Part shown: positions 7,451-12,303 of the stretch, in pieces
How the letters are laid out: every line of letters begins with the position of its first letter
Position numbering within the stretch: position 1 is the first letter of the stretch
NCBI GenBank assembly: GCA_027858865.1
Contig: JAQIBW010000225.1
Location: forward strand, 1 to 12,303
DNA: 12,303 nucleotides
Source: Sulfurimonas sp.
Lineage (GTDB): Bacteria > Campylobacterota > Campylobacteria > Campylobacterales > Sulfurimonadaceae
Direction of reading: 5' to 3'
Program-made: the position numbers and the translations under genes
Notes under the pieces: generated by a model
Seen by the model: the letters and a program-made list of their open reading frames with translations, nothing else
Told to the model about the DNA's origin: nothing
The model's database searches: none

Positions 7451-8043
7451 TTTTTCACCTCTATTAAATCAAAGATTGAATCAGTGAACTTGTGTATCTC
7501 TGTTTTCAAATCTTCAATTGTATTTGTTACTGAACTCGCTATAAACATTCCCTTTGCAGATACAAAAAGTCCCCGAGCCAAGTCTTGTGAGCCTTCTTTT
7601 ATCTCACCTTTTGCTATACCTTCATTTAATATGTCTAGTAACCAGTTATAGTAATGATTTGTATGTGCTGTCTGAAACTCAACCATCTCTTTATCTGGAT
7701 TTGTTAAAGAAATAGAAATAAATTCTTTATATAGTTGTCTAAGTTCTTTCTCTTCATCATTATAAAAAATACTTGAAAATTCTTTTATTTTTTCTCTTGT
7801 AGTAGAAATATTTGCTAGTTTCTTATCCATATACTCATTATGTTCTTGCATCATAATATTTACGATTTCAAAAATGATATCTTCTTTATTTTTAAAATAA
7901 TCATATATAGTACCCTTACCTATTCCAGCGGCTTTTGCGACTTGAGAAACAGTAAGATCATTGATTCCATTTTGAAAAAAAATCTCTTTACACGCTAATG
8001 CTATATCTTTTCTTTTTTGTACTTTATCTACAATAATTGCCAT
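7447..8043 (-). CDS. TetR/AcrR-family transcriptional repressor of the efflux operon
   Basis: The 198-residue protein has the standard TetR N-terminal DNA-binding domain, with the helix-turn-helix at about residues 29-53 (LTVSQVAKAAGIGKGTIYDYF, then KNKEDIIFEIV), and an all-helical C-terminal ligand-binding and dimerisation domain with no recognisable ligand signature. It is the first gene of the operon containing its likely targets: channel, adaptor, pump and LpxR. A 17-bp pseudo-palindrome at 8064-8080, between a TATACT box and the start codon, is the probable operator, so the protein should repress its own operon until an effector, probably a pump substrate, binds. The ribosome site AAAGGA lies about 7 nt before the ATG. 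The MFS exporter gene upstream on the same strand might also be affected, but no second operator was found in front of it. Confidence 0.93.
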   Translation of the reverse strand: MAIIVDKVQKRKDIALACKEIFFQNGINDLTVSQVAKAAGIGKGTIYDYFKNKEDIIFEIVNIMMQEHNEYMDKKLANISTTREKIKEFSSIFYNDEEKELRQLYKEFISISLTNPDKEMVEFQTAHTNHYYNWLLDILNEGIAKGEIKEGSQDLARGLFVSAKGMFIASSVTNTIEDLKTEIHKFTDSIFDLIEVKK

Positions 8044-8063
8044 ATTTTTTCCTTTACCAATAA

Positions 8064-8080
8064 TGACTGACCGTCGGTCA
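8064..8080. promoter_or_regulatory. TetR-family operator (17-bp pseudo-palindrome)
   Basis: TGACTGACCGTCGGTCA is symmetric about its central base with 14 of 16 flanking positions matching (TGAC.GAC.GTC.GTCA). It closely resembles the TGAC/GGTCA-type operators of AcrR-like repressors. It lies 20 nt upstream of the tetR start and just downstream of the TATACT -10 box, near the predicted transcription start, where bound repressor would block initiation. Confidence 0.8.
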
Positions 8081-8089
8081 TTTAAAGTT

Positions 8090-8095
8090 AGTATA
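8090..8095 (-). promoter_or_regulatory. Probable -10 box of the tetR-efflux-lpxR operon
   Basis: TATACT on the minus strand lies 47 nt upstream of the tetR ATG and 9 bp before the operator. A weak -35 candidate, TTAATA, occurs 17 bp upstream; the AT-rich upstream DNA fits Campylobacterota promoters, which often lack a clear -35. Confidence 0.55.
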
Positions 8096-8141
8096 TAGCT
8101 TTACTGCTTAATTATTAATAAAATTTACACTTTAGGTTAAG

Positions 8142-9317
8142 CTATGTATACCTTTTTCTCTTTAACAATAAACCTAAAATATTTAAAGATAAAAATGAAG
8201 TAGCCATCATTAAAATAAATATGGGTTGCAGAGTTCCATCATGAAAGTAACTGGCTAAGAATCCAACAAACGCAGATATAATAAACCCAACTACACCATT
8301 TAATGCAGTAGCGGTTGCACTCATCTCTTGAAAATGTTCAAGTAGTAAAGATATAGAGTTACCAAACACAAAACCAAGTGCTCCAATGAAAATCATAAAC
8401 CCAATAACTACAACAGGCAAAGTTACAACTGGAGAAAGGGCAAATAGTGTGACTGCGGTCACAAATTGTAAAGTGATTCCAACTATAAAGAGTCGCATAG
8501 AGGAATATTTTTCAAGTAGTTTTATATTTAATCTACTAAACATAATCAGGCTGGCTACATTAAAACCGAAAAACACACTAAAGTAAGTTGTATCTAGACT
8601 AAAATGCTCCATATAAATAAATGAAGCCTTTGTGATAAATATAAATAAACCTGAAAATCCAAAACCATTAGCTAATATAAGCAAAATAGCATTTGGGTTT
8701 TTAAATATAACTATATAGTTTGAAAACAATCCACCTTTTTTTATCTTAGGTGAAGTCTCTGGAAGTTTAGTAATAAAATAGAGAAGTATCAAAGCATAAA
8801 TTGATAAAAATATAAAAATATAATTCCAACTGAAAAAGTGTAAAATAACGACACCTATAACAGGAGCCAACAAAGGGGCAACCATAATAATCATAGAAAT
8901 GACTGAAAATATTTTAGCAGCCTCTTTACCATGATATACATCTCTTACAATAGCACTAGTATTCACAACTGCAAAACCACCACCAATAGCTTGAAAAAAT
9001 CTAAATACCCACAGTTGTTCTACTGTTGATGCTAAACTGATAAAGATTGAGCATAGTATATAGACACTTAGACCACCAAATATAAAGATCTTTCTTCCAT
9101 ATCTGTCCGATAAAGTTCCACCTAAGAGTTGTCCTAATGCAAAACCTAGTAGATAGATGCTTAGGGTTATCTCTATCTGGTCTATTGAGGTGTAAAACTG
9201 ATTTGCGATTTGTTTGAATGATGGCAAATATACATCAATGGCAAGAGGTGTGATGCTCGTTAGCATTGCAAGGATAAATATAAAACCTTTAGGAAGATCA
9301 TATTTTGGTGTGTTCAT
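8142..9317 (-). CDS. Bcr/CflA-type MFS drug:proton antiporter
   Basis: The 391-residue protein is predicted to have 12 membrane helices. Bcr/CflA signatures are PLAIDVYLPSF (24-34, with D28 in the first helix), LGFALGQLLGGTLSDRYGRK, which carries the MFS loop motif A between helices 2 and 3, and RFFQAIGGGFAVVNTSAIVRD in helix 4, followed by APLLAPVIG in helix 5. The family exports drugs such as bicyclomycin, sulfonamides or chloramphenicol, and in some members amino acids or peptides, in exchange for protons. The substrate here cannot be predicted. The gene lies 97 nt upstream of the TetR-controlled operon and 64 nt downstream of the yceI-like gene, all on one strand. The ribosome site before the start is poor (only an A/G-rich AAAGAGAAA), but the N-terminus fits the family length. 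It could be transcribed alone or from the yceI promoter. Confidence 0.9.
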   Translation of the reverse strand: MNTPKYDLPKGFIFILAMLTSITPLAIDVYLPSFKQIANQFYTSIDQIEITLSIYLLGFALGQLLGGTLSDRYGRKIFIFGGLSVYILCSIFISLASTVEQLWVFRFFQAIGGGFAVVNTSAIVRDVYHGKEAAKIFSVISMIIMVAPLLAPVIGVVILHFFSWNYIFIFLSIYALILLYFITKLPETSPKIKKGGLFSNYIVIFKNPNAILLILANGFGFSGLFIFITKASFIYMEHFSLDTTYFSVFFGFNVASLIMFSRLNIKLLEKYSSMRLFIVGITLQFVTAVTLFALSPVVTLPVVVIGFMIFIGALGFVFGNSISLLLEHFQEMSATATALNGVVGFIISAFVGFLASYFHDGTLQPIFILMMATSFLSLNILGLLLKRKRYT

Positions 9318-9381
9318 TGTAAGGTTTTCTCTTTCTTAATTTGAATCAGCGTAATCTACAATAAAAATATTTTCATTATCC

Positions 9382-9900
9382 TTATAGAGTATAAGCGACT
9401 AATGTAGCACTCACTTTTACATCATTTGATATAACAGAGCTAAAAGGGCCATTTAACATAAAATCTTCTTTATTTACCACTGAAGATATTTTTAGTGTCA
9501 ATTTATTTCCCGTTAATATCATCTCGTCTATCATGAAGCTTACTTTTTTAGTTATTCCCTTTATTGTTATGGTTGCTTCGAGTTCATTGTCCTCTGTGGA
9601 AATAGCTTTAAAATCAATGTATTGATGTTGGGCAATGTTAAAATAACCCTCTCCAACTAAGTCTTCATCCCTTTTTTTATTATCAGTATTTACAGAACCT
9701 GCATCTACAATTCCACTTATAGAAGTCACCGTGTTATCATCAACAATAATTTTTCCATTAAATTTTGTAAACTTTCCGTCCACACTTATAAAAAGAAGCT
9801 TATTAACTGAAAAATTTATCTTTGAGCTGTTACTCTGAACTGTAAAAGTATCTGCGATTGCACTAAGTGATAATATAAGTATAAATAATATTTTTAACAT
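9382..9900 (-). CDS. YceI-family periplasmic protein
   Basis: The 172-residue protein has a signal peptide (likely cut after SAIA, residue 16). Family features follow in order: DGKFTKFNGKI (41-51), SVNTDNKKRDEDLVGEGYFN (69-88) matching the usual N..RD..L....FF pattern, then YIDFKA and a conserved GITKKV (115-120). YceI proteins are lipocalin-like beta barrels that bind polyisoprenoid or other amphiphilic lipids in the periplasm; the physiological role is poorly defined, with links to acid and osmotic stress and to isoprenoid quinones. The start has a good AAAGGAT ribosome site, and a TATACT box lies about 30 nt upstream of the ATG, so it probably has its own promoter. Its location beside two exporters and near an LpxR gene is consistent with an envelope role, but a functional link is not shown. 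Confidence 0.88.
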   Translation of the reverse strand: MLKILFILILSLSAIADTFTVQSNSSKINFSVNKLLFISVDGKFTKFNGKIIVDDNTVTSISGIVDAGSVNTDNKKRDEDLVGEGYFNIAQHQYIDFKAISTEDNELEATITIKGITKKVSFMIDEMILTGNKLTLKISSVVNKEDFMLNGPFSSVISNDVKVSATLVAYTL

Positions 9901-9928
9901 TTTAGATCCTTTAGTTTACTTTAGAATA

Positions 9929-9934
9929 AGTATA
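9929..9934 (-). promoter_or_regulatory. Probable -10 box for the yceI-like gene
   Basis: TATACT on the minus strand in the 56-nt gap between the ridA stop and the yceI-like start, about 29 nt before the ATG. The same hexamer is used in two other inferred promoters of this window. No convincing -35; the upstream DNA is very AT-rich. Confidence 0.45.
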
Positions 9935-9956
9935 GCACTATTTATTTTATAAAACT

Positions 9957-10331
9957 TTAACTAACTAAAGCTACTGCATCTATCTCAACTAGAGCATTTT
10001 TAGGAAGAGTTTTTACAGCAACTGTTGCACGAGCCGGCTTATGAGAGCCAAAAGCTTCTTCATATATCTTATTGATAATGGCAAAATCATCCATAGATGC
10101 TATAAATATCGTAGTCTTAACAACTTGGTTCATAGAACTATCAGCCTCTTCTAAAACAGCTTTTAAGTTTGCTAAAACTTGCTTTGTTTGGATAACTACG
10201 TCATCTTCCAGCATAACGCCTTCTGGAGTCAGTGCAATTTGCCCTGATGTGTAGACCATTCCGTTTGCTACTACTGCTTGTGAATACGGCCCTATTGCTG
10301 ATGGTGCTTTATTTGTTTGTACGAACTTCAT
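9957..10331 (-). CDS. ridA: RidA family enamine/imine deaminase
   Basis: The 124-residue protein is full length for the RidA (YjgF/YER057c/UK114) family. It has the N-terminal APSAIGPYSQAV signature (9-20), YTSGQIALTPEG (27-38), and the C-terminal PARATVAVKTLPKNALVEIDAVA containing R101 (equivalent to the catalytic Arg105 of enteric RidA) and E116. RidA hydrolyses reactive enamine/imine intermediates, such as 2-aminoacrylate released by PLP-dependent dehydratases, to keto acids and ammonia, protecting PLP enzymes. It is cytoplasmic and trimeric. It is the last gene of the lipoprotein-dapE-thioredoxin operon; its start overlaps the preceding stop by one base (TAATG), with GAAGGA about 12 nt upstream. 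The conserved Arg makes a true deaminase likely; Rid7-type or other paralogues are less likely. Confidence 0.93.
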   Translation of the reverse strand: MKFVQTNKAPSAIGPYSQAVVANGMVYTSGQIALTPEGVMLEDDVVIQTKQVLANLKAVLEEADSSMNQVVKTTIFIASMDDFAIINKIYEEAFGSHKPARATVAVKTLPKNALVEIDAVALVS

Positions 10332-10750
10332 TATTTTAATTTTCCTTCTTTTATTTTTTTCTTATATTCTCTTTCTACATCACTTAAAAACGATTTAAAG
10401 TCTAAAGAATCCCAATAACCCAAAAATGAGAAAATCTCTTCACCTTTATTAGTTACAAAATAGTGTTTTGGAACTCTTTTAAACTTCATCCAAGATGGTA
10501 CATCATCCATATCTCTATCTGCATGAACCAGAACATATTTTTCATTAAGCATCTTTAATACTTCTTTATCTTGCAGGGTTGTGTTTTCAAACTTTCTGCA
10601 CCAACGGCAAGTCGATGAAGTTATCAGAACATAGAGATGCTTGTTCTGTTTTTGTGCAACTTCTAATGATTTTTCATAGTCGTTTGACCAGCCTAGTTCT
10701 GAACTCCAAAGTGAAGAAATTAAAAGTAAAGTTAAAACTATATATTTCAT
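10331..10750 (-). CDS. Periplasmic thioredoxin-like protein (CxxC, Thioredoxin_7/DUF255-like)
   Basis: The 139-residue protein begins with a signal peptide (hydrophobic residues 4-15, likely cut near LWSS), followed by a thioredoxin fold. The redox motif is C48-R-W-C51 in TSSTCRWCRKFENTTL, similar to the CxWC sites of the DUF255/Thioredoxin_7 group, and the cis-proline is P94 in KRVPKHYF. Its expected role is thiol-disulfide exchange in the periplasm, as a reductase or oxidase for unknown partner proteins; SoxW-like and DsbD-associated proteins are alternatives. The C-terminus is strongly basic (KKKIKEGKLK). It lies 7 nt after dapE, with AGGA as ribosome site, and overlaps ridA by one base, so it is co-transcribed with both. 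A functional reason for pairing it with cytosolic lysine-pathway and RidA enzymes is not apparent from the sequence. Confidence 0.88.
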   Translation of the reverse strand: MKYIVLTLLLISSLWSSELGWSNDYEKSLEVAQKQNKHLYVLITSSTCRWCRKFENTTLQDKEVLKMLNEKYVLVHADRDMDDVPSWMKFKRVPKHYFVTNKGEEIFSFLGYWDSLDFKSFLSDVEREYKKKIKEGKLK

Positions 10751-10757
10751 ATTTATC

Positions 10758-11855
10758 CTATTTCCAGATATTGATTAGATTTTTAAAAACTTGGTAGAGT
10801 TCTTGCACTTCTTTAACAGTTGTTCTTTCATTTATAGCGTGAATAGTGTCATTTATAACACCAAACTCCACAACATCTATGCCCATAGGAGAGATAAATC
10901 TTGCGTCTGAAGTTCCACCTGCAGTTGAGTGCTTTGGCTTGATGCCGGTCACACTCTCTATAGCTTCATCTATCTTTTTTACAAGCTTAGTATCTGTGTC
11001 AGTTTTAAATGGGTACGAACCTTGTGTAAGTTTCAGTTCATAGTCCAGACCATCTAATTTTTTCGCTACAAACTCTCTTACTTCTTTTTGAGTTGTTAGT
11101 GTAGTATTTCTAACATTAAACATCATATTAAGATGGTTTGGAGTTACATTTGTTACTTGCATTCCAGAGCGTATATCTGTCACAACAAACTTACTAGGAC
11201 TAAAAAACTCATCTCCGTTGTCAAGATCAACTCCTGCCATGTTCATAAGTCTAGGTGCGATGTTATGAATAGGGTTTATAGCCTTTTGTGGATAAGCAGC
11301 ATGACCCTGTTTTCCCTTTAAAGTGACATAACCGTTAATAGAACCGCGTCGCCCTACTTTAATAGCATCTCCGAAGTTGTCTTCACAAGTCGGTTCAGCT
11401 ACAACTACAGCATCTGGAAGCATAGAATTCTCTTTTAAATACTCTAAAACTTTAACAGTTCCGTTTATAGCATCGCCTTCTTCGTCTGAAGTAAGCAAAA
11501 TCGACAGTGTTCCGTTAAAATCCCGTGCTTCTTTAACTGCCTGAGTAAATGCCGCTACTCCACTTTTCATATCTTGAGTACCACGACCAAATATGTAACC
11601 ATCTTTTTCTACTGCTTCGTACGGGTCACTGTCCCAGCCTTTTCCCGCAGGTACAACATCAACATGTCCTGCAAAACATAGATGCTCACCCTCTCCAAAC
11701 TTCTTGTAGATAAAAAGATTTTTTACATCTTGTACATCTACACGCTCGGCTGTAAAATCTGGCAAATAATTTTCTATAAAATCTAATAAGCCACCATCAT
11801 CAGGTGTCTCGCTCTTTTGAGCTATCATATATTTAAAAAGTTCTAGAACATTCAT
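10758..11855 (-). CDS. dapE: Succinyl-diaminopimelate desuccinylase
   Basis: The 365-residue M20 metallopeptidase-family enzyme hydrolyses N-succinyl-LL-2,6-diaminopimelate to LL-diaminopimelate and succinate in the lysine and peptidoglycan pathway, in the cytoplasm. Metal and catalytic residues are visible: H64 and D66 in AGHVDVVPAG, D95 in GRGTQDMKSG, E125-E126 in TSDEEG, E154 in VAEPT and H339 in NDTIHAINE. The lid/dimerisation domain starts near GRRGSINGYVTLKGKQGHAAYP (168-189), and GGTSDARF is typical of DapE against ArgE or peptidases. The N-terminal SETPDDGG supports the chosen start. Length is close to the usual 375. The ribosome site overlaps the end of the upstream lipoprotein gene (3 nt gap) and is weak. 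The GRGTQDMK segment differs slightly from the common GRGAADMK, but the metal ligand is intact. Confidence 0.95.
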   Translation of the reverse strand: MNVLELFKYMIAQKSETPDDGGLLDFIENYLPDFTAERVDVQDVKNLFIYKKFGEGEHLCFAGHVDVVPAGKGWDSDPYEAVEKDGYIFGRGTQDMKSGVAAFTQAVKEARDFNGTLSILLTSDEEGDAINGTVKVLEYLKENSMLPDAVVVAEPTCEDNFGDAIKVGRRGSINGYVTLKGKQGHAAYPQKAINPIHNIAPRLMNMAGVDLDNGDEFFSPSKFVVTDIRSGMQVTNVTPNHLNMMFNVRNTTLTTQKEVREFVAKKLDGLDYELKLTQGSYPFKTDTDTKLVKKIDEAIESVTGIKPKHSTAGGTSDARFISPMGIDVVEFGVINDTIHAINERTTVKEVQELYQVFKNLINIWK

Positions 11856-11858
11856 AAA

Positions 11859-12206
11859 TTACTCAGAACCTGGATTGTCATAAAAAATGTAAGAAGTAGA
11901 ATAGTCACTTATCTCAAAGTAAAGCTTTTTCTCACCCGGATCAACTTTTAGATTTTGGTTTGCATCTAGTACACCGTAACCGTATCTATATGTCCTTGGG
12001 TTAGAACCTTGTGTAGATTCAGCAGTTGAAAGCTTATCTATTTTAATGAATCTTTTTACAAGTTTATCACCCATATACACATCAAGAACACCATTAGTAC
12101 CTGTCCAGTTCTGTATACTTCTACCAATCTTGTTTTGTGTTTCTTGTGTACATCCACTAAACATCAAAGTAAGCGCAATAGTTGCTAGTATCATTAATTT
12201 CTTCAT
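11859..12206 (-). CDS. Small lipoprotein with EF-hand-like loop, unknown function
   Basis: I do not recognise this 115-residue protein. It starts with MKKL, a hydrophobic stretch and a lipobox FSGC with Cys19, so it is probably a lipoprotein anchored to the periplasmic face of a membrane. The mature part is short and soluble: a region GVLDVYMGDKLVKRFIKID (39-57), a tyrosine-rich TYRYGYG (72-78), and D81-A-N-Q-N-L-K-V-D-P-G-E92. The last fits the 12-residue calcium loop pattern DxNxNxxVDxxE of EF-hands and dockerins, although the usual Gly at position 6 is Leu. The C-terminus is rich in Tyr, Phe and Asp. It is the first gene of the dapE operon, 3 nt before dapE, with a good AAGGA ribosome site and a TATAAT upstream. 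Calcium binding is inferred from the motif only. Confidence 0.8.
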   Translation of the reverse strand: MKKLMILATIALTLMFSGCTQETQNKIGRSIQNWTGTNGVLDVYMGDKLVKRFIKIDKLSTAESTQGSNPRTYRYGYGVLDANQNLKVDPGEKKLYFEISDYSTSYIFYDNPGSE

Positions 12207-12233
12207 ATTTTTGTTCCTTATCTAAAAAAAGTA

Positions 12234-12239
12234 ATTATA
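12234..12239 (-). promoter_or_regulatory. Probable -10 box of the lipoprotein-dapE-thioredoxin-ridA operon
   Basis: A consensus TATAAT on the minus strand, about 28 nt upstream of the lipoprotein ATG at 12206, with the AAGGA ribosome site between. No good -35 at 16-18 bp; an A-rich tract precedes it. Apart from an internal promoter, it would drive all four genes to 9957. Confidence 0.55.
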
Positions 12240-12277
12240 CACTTTTTTGGTTATAAAGGTGTAAATTAAACTTCAGC

Positions 12278-12302
12278 ATTAAAAAAGTTATTCTTTTTTA
12301 AT
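12278..12302. terminator. AT-rich hairpin, possible terminator of the gene beyond the right edge
   Basis: A perfect 10-bp stem (ATTAAAAAAG and CTTTTTTAAT) with a 5-nt loop. Only one G-C pair is present, so the RNA stem is weak; the run of T on either strand fits a bidirectional Rho-independent terminator but could equally be an AT-rich promoter element. No coding is seen in the last 97 bases of the window. Confidence 0.35.
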
Positions 12303-12303
12303 C

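Noticed and set aside
9381..9395. CTTATA-GAG-TATAAG inverted repeat, a possible terminator or MFS promoter
   Set aside because: The stem is short and all but one pair are A-T, it lies inside the last codons of the yceI-like gene, and no T run follows on the minus strand. A TATACT inside it could be a -10 for the MFS gene but is unsupported.
1..12303. Mobile element, defence island or CRISPR
   Set aside because: No transposase, integrase, toxin-antitoxin, Cas or phage-like gene and no spacer-repeat pattern; gene content is envelope, transport and amino-acid metabolism with uniform strand and composition.

Overview
The window is AT-rich, densely coding DNA with every recognisable gene on the minus strand, so transcription runs from high to low coordinates. 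Low GC, the style of the proteins, an OmpR-type regulator/kinase pair resembling the ArsRS type, and gene sizes suggest a free-living Campylobacterota member, perhaps Sulfurimonas or a relative. That assignment is inference from protein character, with no 16S or other marker seen. No stretch over 300 bases lacks a gene. I saw no tRNA, rRNA, insertion sequence, CRISPR array or phage gene.

Region 1 (about 12303 to 9957, read leftward) is a tight housekeeping-type operon. A small lipoprotein with an EF-hand-like loop is followed after 3 nt by dapE (lysine/peptidoglycan precursor synthesis), after 7 nt by a periplasmic thioredoxin-like protein, and then with a 1-nt overlap by a RidA enamine/imine deaminase. 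A perfect TATAAT lies upstream of the lipoprotein.

Region 2 (9956 to 8142) holds a secreted YceI-family protein and a Bcr/CflA-type MFS drug exporter.

Region 3 (8141 to 1398) is a self-contained efflux operon: TetR repressor, TolC-type outer-membrane channel, compact periplasmic adaptor, RND pump, and last an LpxR-family outer-membrane lipid A 3'-O-deacylase. The first two junctions are ATGA overlaps. A 17-bp pseudo-palindrome (8064-8080) just downstream of a TATACT box is a convincing TetR operator. The unusual part is lipid A remodelling placed at the end of a drug-efflux operon.

Region 4 (1382 to 1) is an envelope- or metal-stress module. A Met/His/Cys-rich Spy/CpxP-like periplasmic protein overlaps by 29 nt an OmpR-family response regulator, which overlaps by ATGA a membrane histidine kinase cut by the window edge. 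Upstream of the Spy-like gene are four direct GTTAA/ATTAA repeats spaced exactly 11 bp apart, ending just before a TATACT -10 box. This is the geometry expected of an OmpR/PhoB-type activator site, and predicts autoregulation.

Together, regions 2 to 4 look like an envelope-defence neighbourhood (two exporters, lipid A editing, a periplasmic stress sensor). I see no clearly new system. The best leads are the phased repeat array with its three-gene sensor module, and the efflux-LpxR operon.
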